Virus record (IMG/VR): IMGVR_UViG_3300043408_000022
Location: 1-42,760 of that record
Direction: 5' to 3' (one strand)
Origin: a virus
DNA: 42,760 bases
Shown: one piece after another, positions 21,875-29,936 of the stretch
Layout of the letters: every line of letters starts with the position of its first letter
Position numbering within the stretch: position 1 is the stretch's first letter
Notes under the pieces: model-generated
Database searches by the model: none
Seen by the model: only the letters and a program-made list of their open reading frames with translations
Told to the model about the DNA's origin: nothing
Program-made: the position numbers and the translations under genes

Positions 21875-22411
21875 ATGTTACTCTGGATCGATTTAGAAAC
21901 CACCGGTCTAAGCCCAGTAGATGATCACATCCTCGAAGTTGCTTGGACAATCACCGACAACTCTCTCGTCACTATCGATGACGTATACACTCACGTGTGC
22001 CAGATCTCCCCATCCGCATGGGTACAGCTGACACAGACACCAGAAGTGTTAGAGATGCACCGTAACTCTGGCCTCCTAGCTGAGATCGACGAAGCAAAGA
22101 CGCTTATGCGACTCGAAGACATCGAGGATCAGATCATGGCACAGCTCAATGAGACAGGCCTCGAAGAGATCATCATGGTCGCTGGCTTCAGTGTCCACTT
22201 CGATCTGGGCTTCATCAACGAGCACATGCCACGTCTGGCACGCCTCCTGTCGCACCGTACCTACGATGTGACCACACTCAAGACCTTCTTCAACTCGGTG
22301 TACATTGATCACCACGTAGAGAACTACGGTAAGCACCGTGCACACTACGACATTGTAGAAGCGCTATCTGTAGCTCGTGAGTACCGCGACTACGTACTGA
22401 AGGGAATCTAA
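21875..22411 (+). CDS. Oligoribonuclease-like DEDDh exonuclease
   Basis: A 178-residue DnaQ-fold 3'-5' exonuclease. ExoI is WIDLETTGL (D6, E8), ExoII is FSVHFDLGFIN, and ExoIII is HRAHYDIVEAL, with the spacing and the HRA start typical of oligoribonuclease. Orn degrades 2-5 nucleotide RNAs; in a phage it could recycle nucleotides or clear short signalling oligonucleotides, which is inference. Full length for the family (about 180). The leader ends AACCGACA-ATG, the same 8 bases as before the primase gene at 24803. Confidence 0.88.
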   Translation: MLLWIDLETTGLSPVDDHILEVAWTITDNSLVTIDDVYTHVCQISPSAWVQLTQTPEVLEMHRNSGLLAEIDEAKTLMRLEDIEDQIMAQLNETGLEEIIMVAGFSVHFDLGFINEHMPRLARLLSHRTYDVTTLKTFFNSVYIDHHVENYGKHRAHYDIVEALSVAREYRDYVLKGI

Positions 22412-23289
22412 TGCCATCTGTAAGCCACTCAGAAGTTGACAGCTACCTGCTCTGTCGCCGTAAGCACTACTACGGATATACCAAAAGCCTCCAGCGCGTA
22501 CGTGAATCAGCCGCGCTTGCTATGGGTACCGCTGGCCACAAGATCCTCGAAGTGTTCTACAAGAACATCCTCGATGGCCAGAGCTTTGATGTGTCGCTTG
22601 CAGTTGCTAAGGCAGAAGCTGACGAACTACGTCAACAGGTAGACATCCCTGCCAACCGTGCAAACATCTTCGACACACTCTTCGACATCTACTTCCCTAA
22701 CGAGCCCCTCGTAAAGGAAGGCTGGGAGATCCTAGGCGTAGAGAAAGCGTTCAATCTTGAGTACGATCCCGACACACAATCGCAGTACCCATTTGTCGTA
22801 GATATCCTTGCACGCTCACCAGAAGGCAAGATCGTTGTCATCGACCACAAGTTTGTCTATGACTTCTACAACTACGAAGCATCGATCATGCAACCACAGA
22901 TCCCCAAATACATCGGTGCCCTACGTGCACTGAACTACAAGGTCGATCACGGCGCTTACAACATGATCCGTACCCGTAAGCTCAAAGAACCTGACGCAGA
23001 GTCAATGATCCAGTGGCTTGATGTCAAGCCTGAATCAGCACGAGTTACTCAGGTCTTCCGTGAGCAGATCGCGGTAGCAAACGACATCATGGCTATCAAG
23101 TCCATGAGCGAAGAACAGCAGGACGAGCACGCTTACCGTGTCGCTAACAAGATGGTGTGTCAGTCATGTTCATTCTTGGACATCTGCCGTACCGAATTGT
23201 CCGGCGGTAACAGTAAGCTAATGATCGAAACAGAATACAAAATCAGAGAACGTAAATCGTTTGAGGTATCAGAGGAAGTAGAAAACTAA
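22411..23289 (+). CDS. RecB/Cas4-like PD-(D/E)XK exonuclease
   Basis: A 292-residue nuclease of the PDDEXK_1 family. The nuclease core is FVVDILARSPEGKIVVIDHK (Asp and the D-x-K pair), then QPQIPKYIGAL. One Cys near the N-terminus (SYLLCRRKHYYGY) and three near the C-terminus (CQSCSFLDIC) match the four-Cys iron-sulphur pattern of AddB/Cas4 relatives. It probably resects DNA ends to give single strands for the recombinase encoded next. Coupled to both neighbours by TAATG. There is no CRISPR array here, so a spacer-acquisition role is not indicated. Confidence 0.9.
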   Translation: MPSVSHSEVDSYLLCRRKHYYGYTKSLQRVRESAALAMGTAGHKILEVFYKNILDGQSFDVSLAVAKAEADELRQQVDIPANRANIFDTLFDIYFPNEPLVKEGWEILGVEKAFNLEYDPDTQSQYPFVVDILARSPEGKIVVIDHKFVYDFYNYEASIMQPQIPKYIGALRALNYKVDHGAYNMIRTRKLKEPDAESMIQWLDVKPESARVTQVFREQIAVANDIMAIKSMSEEQQDEHAYRVANKMVCQSCSFLDICRTELSGGNSKLMIETEYKIRERKSFEVSEEVEN

Positions 23290-24203
23290 TGGCTACCAAG
23301 TCAAAACTCGACATGCTCTTCAGCCGCATGTCAGACCTAGAACACCAAACAGTAGACAAGAACTTCATGGGAATGTTGTACGGCCCTCCCGGTGTCGGTA
23401 AAACCACCCTTGCAATGGGCTTGGCTCACAAGCTCAGCAACGGAGGCAAAGTACTTTATGTCGACTCAGCAGATGGCTGGGTGTCACTTGAAAACATCCC
23501 CGCACTATTGCACAATACCGTCCGAATTCCATTCGAGGAATACGGAGATCTCCCCGCACTCGCATCCGCTCTACGAGACAACCGCAAGGGTGTTCTTGAA
23601 GGTGTTAATGTCATCGTCATTGACGAGCTATCATCGATCGCTAACGACGTACTCGACCGAGTACTCCGTGATCGCACCGGCACCAAAGACGACGAGATCC
23701 CAGACATCACCGCAGACTGGACTGACTACTACCCACAGAAGGAACTCGTACGCAAAGCAATCATTCAGCTACATGAGGTACCCGATCTCCACGTTATCCT
23801 TGTGGCTCACGCTAAGGAAAAAGTAGATCACCGCAAGGTCAAGGTACAGAAGCCTGACTTCCCAGACAAGTTGCTGGGCGAGCTCCAGAAGCTTATGCAC
23901 CTAACCGCATACTGCACAGCTGAGACATCCCTCAAGGGCGGAGAAGTAATCTACGCCCGACAGGTACAGTCACAGCCATCAGCTCTTGTCGAAGCCAAGT
24001 CACGTATTGGTGGCCTTGCTTACAAGACTGACTCCATCGATTTTGTCAACACTGTCTCCTCTTGGGTAAAGGGAGACCACATGGCATCCGATCTTGTCAA
24101 GGTAGAAGTTAACGACGACTTCGTACCTGACGAGCTTCCGACTGACGGCATCCCCGTTGCGGAAGAAATTGAAGAAGACGACGAACCGATCGTCGTCGCT
24201 TAA
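23289..24203 (+). CDS. Sak4-like RecA-fold ATPase (annealing/recombinase)
   Basis: A 304-residue P-loop ATPase. Walker A is GPPGVGKTT (32-40) and Walker B VNVIVIDELSS (about 106-116), with a sensor-like HVILVAHAKEK. The family (AAA_24/Sak4) replaces or helps RecA in phage homologous recombination. The acidic C-terminal tail (EEIEEDDEPIV) recalls the tails of ssDNA-binding partners. Its nuclease partner lies upstream and the ssDNA-binding protein downstream, a standard phage recombination trio. Confidence 0.9.
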   Translation: MATKSKLDMLFSRMSDLEHQTVDKNFMGMLYGPPGVGKTTLAMGLAHKLSNGGKVLYVDSADGWVSLENIPALLHNTVRIPFEEYGDLPALASALRDNRKGVLEGVNVIVIDELSSIANDVLDRVLRDRTGTKDDEIPDITADWTDYYPQKELVRKAIIQLHEVPDLHVILVAHAKEKVDHRKVKVQKPDFPDKLLGELQKLMHLTAYCTAETSLKGGEVIYARQVQSQPSALVEAKSRIGGLAYKTDSIDFVNTVSSWVKGDHMASDLVKVEVNDDFVPDELPTDGIPVAEEIEEDDEPIVVA

Positions 24204-24227
24204 CAAGAAAGATAAAAGGTAAATAAA

Positions 24228-24716
24228 ATGGCTAGTTTGCTAGAAGAATACAACGTAGATCTGTCAAACGTCGAGGCACCAGAAGGCTACGGCCGCCCCG
24301 CAGACGACATCTACGAGTTCGTAGTTGGAGATGTGTACATTCAGGAAGGTTCCAAGAACCACCCTGACAAGTCTTGGATCATCTTCAAGTACCTGATTGG
24401 TGACAACGGTAAGGACTACAGCGAACTGTTCTCACTTCCAAAAGACCCAACCAACCCAACTGATCAGGAAGCAACCCGTCTCGGTTTCTACAAGCAGCGC
24501 CTCGTGTCGCTGGGCGTAGCACCAGAAGATGCCAACACCGTAGGTCGTGACGATCTTGTCGGCATCCGTGGAACATTCGAGCTCCGCACCACGAAGGGCA
24601 AGGACGGTAAGGAATACCAGAACATCCGCAACTTCAAGGTTGCTGGATCTGACGGATCCCTACCAAAGGCAAAGGCAGCAGCTCCGGCTACTGCTGTCTC
24701 CAACCCCTTCGCGTAA
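24228..24716 (+). CDS. Single-stranded DNA-binding protein (DUF669-like)
   Basis: A 162-residue protein with a strong AAAGGTAAATAAA leader. The core (YEFVVGDVYIQEGSKNHPDK, then SWIIFKYLIG) and the later IRGTFELRTTKGKDGKEYQN look like the OB-fold region of DUF669-type phage ssDNA-binding proteins. It ends in an Ala/Pro linker and SNPFA, reminiscent of SSB tips. It directly follows the Sak4-like gene, its usual partner. Confidence 0.78.
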   Translation: MASLLEEYNVDLSNVEAPEGYGRPADDIYEFVVGDVYIQEGSKNHPDKSWIIFKYLIGDNGKDYSELFSLPKDPTNPTDQEATRLGFYKQRLVSLGVAPEDANTVGRDDLVGIRGTFELRTTKGKDGKEYQNIRNFKVAGSDGSLPKAKAAAPATAVSNPFA

Positions 24717-24725
24717 CATATACTG

Positions 24726-24786
24726 AGTGTCCCGCCCCATTTTATTCACAATAAGTATGGGAACTACGGGGCGGGACACTTATTTA
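24726..24786 (+). terminator. Long-loop terminator after the ssDNA-binding gene
   Basis: A 13-bp perfect stem (AGTGTCCCGCCCC at 24726-24738 with its complement at 24768-24780) encloses 29 bases and is followed by TATTTAG. It probably gives partial termination, raising ssDNA-binding protein expression relative to the polymerase genes. Confidence 0.75.
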
Positions 24787-24802
24787 GATTGGACAACCGA
24801 CA

Positions 24803-25345
24803 ATGGATCTTGCAACACAAGAGCTCAGTGACTTCTTCGACTACATCTGGTCAGACACTGAAGGCTTCGTGTATCTCCCTATTCAGCCCGAACCTTATGG
24901 CCCTACCGACTGGCAGGGAGCCATGTTCGAGTGGCCTCGACAGAAAGCAGGAGTGATCCGCTATGTCCTCAAGCACACCGCCCTCAAAGCAAACGTCTTC
25001 TACAGCCCAGCCATCTTCGCAAAAGCAAGTCCTAAAAAGGATTCAGTGCTGGGTAGCTGGGTGCTCTGGGTCGACTTTGACGGGAACGCTCCGGAGAACT
25101 GGGACGATAACGTCCCTCGCCCCACACTCATTGTGCAATCATCTCTTGAAGGTCATCAACACTGCTACTGGAAACTCAGCGAATTCCTAACAGACATCTC
25201 TATGCTCGAAGATCGCAACCGAGCAATCGCCTACGTACTCAACGCTGACACGTCAGGCTGGGACGCAGACCAACTACTGCGCCCAATCAAAACAACCAAC
25301 TACAAGCGTGGACTGCCCGTAATCATCAAGGAGTGGGATCAGTGA
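24803..25345 (+). CDS. Archaeo-eukaryotic-type primase (RepB/prim-pol family)
   Basis: A 180-residue primase catalytic domain. Metal-binding acids are in VLWVDFDG, the nucleotide-binding region is QSSLEGHQHCYWKL (Ser-x-x-Gly-x-His-like), and the third element is the WDADQLLRPIKTTNYK stretch. It would make primers for phage replication. The helicase in the next gene overlaps its stop (GTGA), so primase and helicase are split but coupled, unlike T7, where they are fused. Confidence 0.83.
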   Translation: MDLATQELSDFFDYIWSDTEGFVYLPIQPEPYGPTDWQGAMFEWPRQKAGVIRYVLKHTALKANVFYSPAIFAKASPKKDSVLGSWVLWVDFDGNAPENWDDNVPRPTLIVQSSLEGHQHCYWKLSEFLTDISMLEDRNRAIAYVLNADTSGWDADQLLRPIKTTNYKRGLPVIIKEWDQ

Positions 25346-26598
25346 AGACCTACAACCTAGACGACTTCGGTCACGTAACATCAGCCAAGGTAGTCGTATC
25401 TAACAAGGTCCTCGAAGAGGCCATGCCTACGATCGACGAGGTACGCACACTCGCTAAGTGGACAACAGACATGAATGATCTGTTCAACACCACACGTGAG
25501 CAAGCAATCATGGTCGACGACGATGGGGGCAAACTATTTGATCGCAGCACCGCGATGGCACGTATGGCCTACTACGGCGCTGAGCAAGGCTGGACCGATC
25601 CACAGATCATGGCTGTCCTTGTCGACATCGACAATCGCTGGGGCAAGTACACTGCCCGCCGTGATCGTGAGACACGCTACCTGATCCCGCTCATTGATCG
25701 TGCACGACAGAAGCACGGCTACTCAGGATCGCTCAGCGATCTAGCAATGTCGGCGCTCCTGCAACAGCAGAAACCTGTCGACGGTACCGAAGCAACCAAG
25801 ATGGTGTGGGGTTTCGACGACTTCATAAACACCGAGTTCAAGATCAACTGGATGCTCGAAGACCTATTCGCCACAGGAGGCTTCGGCCTGCTCGTAGCAC
25901 ACCCCGGTGTAGGTAAGACCACGCTCGCTATCCAGATGGGCGCACAACTCGCCCTAGGCCACGAGAAGTTCCTCAAATGGAATAACATCGGCGGTGCCAA
26001 GAAGGTGCTTTTGCTTAGCTTGGAGATGGGTAAGCCGCCTCTAAACCACTTCCTGAGCCTGATCGCTAACAGTTACCCCGACAAGAAGATGCTTAACCGC
26101 AACTTCCTCGTTGCCCCGTTCGGTACCCCGATTCCGCTGGATACTGAGCAGGGCCAGCAGTTCTTGTCCAACTTGATGGACGAGTACATGCCGGACGTGC
26201 TGATCATTGACTCGTTGCAGAAGATCAGCTCGAAGGAGCTGACAGACGAACAGGCAGTGAAGAGCTTGATCCATTACCTGTCGAACATTAGGGCTAAGTA
26301 CAACACTTCTCTGCTGGTGATTCACCACAACCGTAAGAAGCCTAACGATGCCCAGAAGAAGTCTGTCGAGCTGTCAGACGTGTACGGCTCGACCTACATC
26401 GCTACCGATGCAGACTTCGTGATGAACTTGCACGCCACAACGCAGGAGAACGTAGCTGTCACGATGATCAAGAACCGCCTCGGGCCTACGCCTGAGCCAT
26501 TCGAGATTCACCGTGACGAATACCTAACCTTTGGTATGGACTTTGACAAGCTTCAGCAACAGTTTGGAAGGGGAGACAATGGTCCTCTCAACATCTAA
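25342..26598 (+). CDS. RecA-fold replicative helicase (RepA/AAA_25-like)
   Basis: A 418-residue protein starting at GTG 25342 with AAGGAG eight bases upstream; the in-frame GTG at 25333 overlaps that site. Residues 1-170 form a helical N-terminal domain. Walker A is AHPGVGKTT (186-194), and Walker B is VLIIDSLQKI, followed by LLVIHHNRKK, typical of the AAA_25/RepA hexameric family. It probably unwinds DNA ahead of the polymerase. It overlaps the polymerase gene by 20 bases. Confidence 0.87.
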   Translation: MKTYNLDDFGHVTSAKVVVSNKVLEEAMPTIDEVRTLAKWTTDMNDLFNTTREQAIMVDDDGGKLFDRSTAMARMAYYGAEQGWTDPQIMAVLVDIDNRWGKYTARRDRETRYLIPLIDRARQKHGYSGSLSDLAMSALLQQQKPVDGTEATKMVWGFDDFINTEFKINWMLEDLFATGGFGLLVAHPGVGKTTLAIQMGAQLALGHEKFLKWNNIGGAKKVLLLSLEMGKPPLNHFLSLIANSYPDKKMLNRNFLVAPFGTPIPLDTEQGQQFLSNLMDEYMPDVLIIDSLQKISSKELTDEQAVKSLIHYLSNIRAKYNTSLLVIHHNRKKPNDAQKKSVELSDVYGSTYIATDADFVMNLHATTQENVAVTMIKNRLGPTPEPFEIHRDEYLTFGMDFDKLQQQFGRGDNGPLNI

Positions 26599-28318
26599 GG
26601 ACGACGATGTTCTTCGTGACTTATACGAAAACCCACGCGTACCAGTCGCAGTGGATACAGAAACCACAGGGCTCAACTGTGTCGGTGGTAAAGATCATTG
26701 TATTGGCATCTCCATTGCCGCCGTCATAAACGGTAAGCCAGTGTCTGCCTATTATCCGTTATGGCACGAGGTAGGAGAGAACATCTCACAGGAGACGTTC
26801 GACAAGCTCAAGTACGTACTAGAGATGCCTGAACGACAGTTCATATTCGCTAACGTACAGTTTGACGTACTTGCCCTTGAGAGCATTGGCATAGAAGTAT
26901 CTGACAATCAGTTCTGGGACATTCTGACAATGGCGAATATGGTCGACGAGAATGATCCGATCCAGAAGTCTTTGGCACAGTTATCAATTCGTTACCTTGG
27001 TGAGCAGGGGAAGATAGATACCCCTGAGATTAGCAAGGAGAAGAAGACAGGCTGGCGCAACACTACGCCTGAGATGATCTCTGACTATGCGATAGCGGAT
27101 GCTGTCACTACGTGGCGTATCTGGGATCGGTTAGTTCACCACGCTGAGTGGTACGCAATTCCTTTAGACGTGTGGGACGAGAAGCAGAAACTTATCCGGG
27201 TACTTATGCACATGCGTAGGCGCGGCATCAAGATCGATCAGCAACTGGCACAAAATATGGTGCAAGTAGGCGAGGCCCGGATCGAAGAGATCAAGGCCGA
27301 GTTAGGCGTAAACCCTGCAAGTAATAAAGACATGCACTACCTCCTTGTCGAGACACTCGGGCTACCTGTCGTAAAGAAATCTAAGAAGACAGGCAAGCCA
27401 AGCTTCGACAAGTTCGCTATGGAAGAGTACGAAGTCCTGCTGGAACAGATCGATAGCCCCGTAGCTAACCTGATCAAAGAATTCCGTGGCTGGTCAAAAG
27501 CCATCAGCGCCTCATACAAGCCTTATCTTGAGCTCGTTGATAGCGATGGTCGTCTGCGTTGCTCCTACAAGACACACGGCACCGTATCGGGTCGCCTGAG
27601 CTGCGCTGAGCCCAACCTGCAACAAGTACCCAAGCAATCAGACAAGCCGTGGAACGGTCAAGTCAAAGCCTGCTTCATCCCCAAGGACGGATACACCCTT
27701 GTCGAGTTCGACTACAGCCAGCTCGAACTACGCCTAGGAACCGCATACGCAGGAGAAGAAGCACTCAAGGCAGTATTCAACGAAGGCCGCGATATCTTCG
27801 ACGAAATGAGCGCACAGCTAGGCATGACCCGACAAGACACCAAGACCCTTGTCTACTCCATGCAGTACGGCGCAGGCGAGAAGCGCATCATGGCAGCGTT
27901 CGGTGTCGATCAGCCACGAGCAAAAGAACTACGAGAAAACTACTTCCGCACCTACCCACGATTCAAGAACCTGTCGGACGTAGCCACCTCACGAGCAGAA
28001 GAAAACGGCAAGGTACGGATCTGGTCCGGACGCTTCCGTCACTTCCCCAACCCCAAAGAGTCCTACAAGGCTCTCAACTCGATCATTCAAGGAGGAGCAG
28101 CCGACATCGTAGAACGAGTCATGGTACGAGCCTTCGAGCAGATCGACAACCCCGAATGTCGCCTACTCCTGCAAGTCCACGACTCGCTGGTGTGGGAGAT
28201 CAAAACAGAAAAGCTAGAAGAATACTCAGAACGTATCCTCAACTTGATGGAAGACGTAGAACCTAAGGACTTTGATGTAAAGTTCGCAGTAGAGGCAACA
28301 GTAAGAGAGAGAAGATAA
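26579..28318 (+). CDS. DNA polymerase, family A, with 3'-5' exonuclease
   Basis: A 579-residue replicative polymerase starting at ATG 26579 after GGAAGGGGAGACA. The exonuclease domain begins with VAVDTETTGL (D26, E28), with later FANVQFDVLAL and YAIADAVTTWRIW motifs. Palm motif A is FDYSQLELR. The O-helix reads RQDTKTLVYSMQYG, with Tyr at the position of E. coli Pol I Phe762. Motif C is QVHDSLVWE. There is no 5'-3' exonuclease domain, as usual in phages. The set of proofreading polymerase, primase and helicase suggests largely self-run replication. Confidence 0.95.
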   Translation: MVLSTSKDDDVLRDLYENPRVPVAVDTETTGLNCVGGKDHCIGISIAAVINGKPVSAYYPLWHEVGENISQETFDKLKYVLEMPERQFIFANVQFDVLALESIGIEVSDNQFWDILTMANMVDENDPIQKSLAQLSIRYLGEQGKIDTPEISKEKKTGWRNTTPEMISDYAIADAVTTWRIWDRLVHHAEWYAIPLDVWDEKQKLIRVLMHMRRRGIKIDQQLAQNMVQVGEARIEEIKAELGVNPASNKDMHYLLVETLGLPVVKKSKKTGKPSFDKFAMEEYEVLLEQIDSPVANLIKEFRGWSKAISASYKPYLELVDSDGRLRCSYKTHGTVSGRLSCAEPNLQQVPKQSDKPWNGQVKACFIPKDGYTLVEFDYSQLELRLGTAYAGEEALKAVFNEGRDIFDEMSAQLGMTRQDTKTLVYSMQYGAGEKRIMAAFGVDQPRAKELRENYFRTYPRFKNLSDVATSRAEENGKVRIWSGRFRHFPNPKESYKALNSIIQGGAADIVERVMVRAFEQIDNPECRLLLQVHDSLVWEIKTEKLEEYSERILNLMEDVEPKDFDVKFAVEATVRERR

Positions 28319-28665
28319 TGAGCAATAAAATATCCGACGTGCAAGTAACTAATTACTGCCGCCACCCACACATTGAAAGCTTTAGCACGACCTCAGCTAG
28401 ATGCTTAGATTGCGGAGAATGGCTTAGTTCTCCAGACACCAACGCTGTAGAAGATGTAGTGAATCATCCATCTCACTACACACGATTCAAAGGAATCGAA
28501 GTGATACAGCTGACAGAGCAACTCAACTTTTGTCGAGGAAATGCAGTCAAGTACATTGCACGAGCTGGAGCTAAAGACCCAGCTATGGAAATACAGGACC
28601 TAGAAAAAGCTGTTTGGTACATTCAGCGCGAAATTGAAAGGATTAAATCAGATGCCAACCTATGA
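28318..28665 (+). CDS. DUF3310 protein with N-terminal zinc ribbon
   Basis: A 115-residue protein. Residues ~12-33 have a Cys-rich stretch (NYCRHPHIESFSTTSARCLD, then CGEW) that could bind zinc. Residues ~48-110 are a clear DUF3310 domain (VNHPSHYTRFKGIEVIQLTE, then CRGNAVKYIARAG and LEKAVWYI). DUF3310 proteins are widespread in phages, often annotated as nucleotide-kinase-like, with no proven activity. TAATG couples it to the polymerase gene. Confidence 0.85.
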   Translation: MSNKISDVQVTNYCRHPHIESFSTTSARCLDCGEWLSSPDTNAVEDVVNHPSHYTRFKGIEVIQLTEQLNFCRGNAVKYIARAGAKDPAMEIQDLEKAVWYIQREIERIKSDANL

Positions 28666-28837
28666 CTATAAATGTAAAAATTGCGACAAAATTTTGACAC
28701 TTACGATTCCCCTAAATGGGAATCATGCACAGCAATGTCACACATGTGGGAAAGAAATGATAAAAAAGTTTGGAGCTGTGCCCACGTCCTTCAAAGGTGA
28801 AGGATTCTATACCACCGACAAATTCACAGATAGGTAA
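28652..28837 (+). CDS. FmdB-type zinc ribbon protein
   Basis: A 61-residue protein; ATG 28652 gives the usual family start (MPTYDYKCKNCDKILTLTIP). Two CxxC pairs (CKNC and CHTC) separated by about 20 residues form a zinc ribbon, followed by IKKFGAVPTSFKGEGFYTTD, the conserved tail of the CxxC_CxxC_SSSS/FmdB family. It overlaps the DUF3310 gene by 14 bases. The molecular role of such phage proteins is unknown. Confidence 0.85.
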   Translation: MPTYDYKCKNCDKILTLTIPLNGNHAQQCHTCGKEMIKKFGAVPTSFKGEGFYTTDKFTDR

Positions 28838-28841
28838 AACA

Positions 28842-29039
28842 ATGGAACATGCAGACTGGATCGAAGACATCGAAGATGTATCCGCAAAACGTCAGTGGCT
28901 CAAAGTAGGCTACGACAACGGTTGGATCAGTGACGCGTTCTGCCAGACACACGATGGTGTGCCTTGGACAGGCGAGGAAGAAGCTGAATGGGAAGACGGC
29001 GGAGACCCCTGCGCCCTATGCTTTAGGTTCTACGAATGA
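28842..29039 (+). CDS. Acidic Cys-containing protein, 65 residues
   Basis: Starts at ATG 28842, four bases after the preceding stop. MEHADWIEDIEDVSAKRQWL is followed by a Trp/Glu/Asp-rich region with Cys34 and a CALC pair near the end, so it might coordinate a metal with His36. Similar small proteins ending CALCxRxY are familiar from phage genomes, but without a known role. Confidence 0.7.
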   Translation: MEHADWIEDIEDVSAKRQWLKVGYDNGWISDAFCQTHDGVPWTGEEEAEWEDGGDPCALCFRFYE

Positions 29040-29134
29040 TGGAGTTCACACTAGCATCATTCGGATACCTGTCGCTAGCAGTAGCCATCGGACTAATCAT
29101 CTACGCTTGGAACAATCGTGATACTCGTCGTTGA
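29036..29134 (+). CDS. 32-residue membrane peptide
   Basis: MMEFTLASFGYLSLAVAIGL then IIYAWNNRDTRR, with one hydrophobic span and a basic cytoplasmic tail. It overlaps the previous stop (ATGATG) and the next start by 17 bases. Its form resembles the small peptide at 18189-18281. Function unknown. Confidence 0.58.
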   Translation: MMEFTLASFGYLSLAVAIGLIIYAWNNRDTRR

Positions 29135-29537
29135 TCCCGGAGACACAACCGGCTTTGCCTTGTTTCATAGCAACGGAGTGTTCGTAGCTAAAGACCAAGC
29201 AAAGTTCGATGAAATGCTTGGAATGTTGCGCGATTTGAAACATATCAAGCACATTGTCGTGGAAGACTATCGTCTACGTGCAGGTAAGCAAGCACAGCAA
29301 ACAGGCAGTCGCTTCCAAGCAGTACAGGTCATTGGAGCGCTCAAGTACCATGCGTTTCTGCATGATGTACAGTTTGAGCTGGCAACTGTACAAGCCAAAA
29401 CACTCGGCTCAATGTACTCAGGGATTAAGCCGCCAAGCAACCACAAACTAAGCCACGAAATAGATGCCTACAACATAGGAATTTACTGGCTTGTCGCTAA
29501 CAACATAATTGAGCCACCGACTCTAAAAGAGCTATAA
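29118..29537 (+). CDS. RuvC-like Holliday junction resolvase
   Basis: A 139-residue RNase H-fold nuclease starting at GTG 29118. Catalytic acids: Asp in VVDPGDTTGFALF (first strand), Glu in IVVEDYRL (strand 4), and a C-terminal Asp in the HEIDAYNIGIYWL helix. RuvC-like enzymes cut branched DNA; phages use them to resolve recombination intermediates and debranch DNA before packaging. It is the last gene of the rightward operon before the terminator. The ribosome site is weak, so it probably depends on coupling. Confidence 0.85.
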   Translation: MILVVDPGDTTGFALFHSNGVFVAKDQAKFDEMLGMLRDLKHIKHIVVEDYRLRAGKQAQQTGSRFQAVQVIGALKYHAFLHDVQFELATVQAKTLGSMYSGIKPPSNHKLSHEIDAYNIGIYWLVANNIIEPPTLKEL

Positions 29538-29565
29538 TTAGAACGTGCAGTAGTCCTAACTGTAA

Positions 29566-29606
29566 GGGCCCCCCGTGTCGGTTCGGGGGGCCCATTCTTA
29601 TTTCTT
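29566..29606 (+). terminator. Terminator between convergent operons
   Basis: A perfect 10-bp stem (GGGCCCCCCG at 29566-29575 with its complement at 29584-29593) and ATTCTTATTTCTT on the plus strand. The stem is symmetrical and could also slow leftward transcripts arriving from the late operon, although the minus-strand side has no T-tract. Confidence 0.9.
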
Positions 29607-29936
29607 AGCTACTCTACGAAGCTTCCCAGCTTGGCCAGTCAGACGGCTCTCATGGTCTGCCAACGTACCAAACACAGTACTGGAATCACGCTTATAGGTT
29701 TCAATGTGATCATCAAGCTTGTCATCGACATTAGCCACAAGGCTTGCGCTGGTGTCCAACTTGGCAAACACCAAAGCAAACTTCGCATCTAAGTCATCAC
29801 GCAAATGTTGCGGGTGTGAGTTAGTGATCTCTTGCTTAGTCTTCTTGATCTCTTTATTCAAGATCCAACCGACAACAAGTACAGCCACAGGGCCGATAAC
29901 GAACTGGATCAAAATAGTCCATACTTGCTCAGACAT
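29598..29936 (-). CDS. DUF2746-like membrane protein (possible holin or tail-associated)
   Basis: A 112-residue protein with an N-terminal membrane span (~residues 5-26, WTILIQFVIGPVAVLVVGWI), then the conserved-looking NSHPQHLRDDLD and a coiled coil. This arrangement matches DUF2746-type proteins of actinobacterial phages. It is the last gene of the late operon, coupled to the giant protein through TAATG. It might be a holin/spanin-like lysis factor or a membrane partner for DNA entry; neither is shown. Confidence 0.75.
   Translation of the reverse strand: MSEQVWTILIQFVIGPVAVLVVGWILNKEIKKTKQEITNSHPQHLRDDLDAKFALVFAKLDTSASLVANVDDKLDDHIETYKRDSSTVFGTLADHESRLTGQAGKLRRVAKK

Noticed and set aside
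22411-23289. Cas4 of a phage-borne CRISPR system
   Set aside because: The fold is Cas4/RecB-like, but there is no repeat array and no other cas gene, and the neighbours are recombination and replication proteins.
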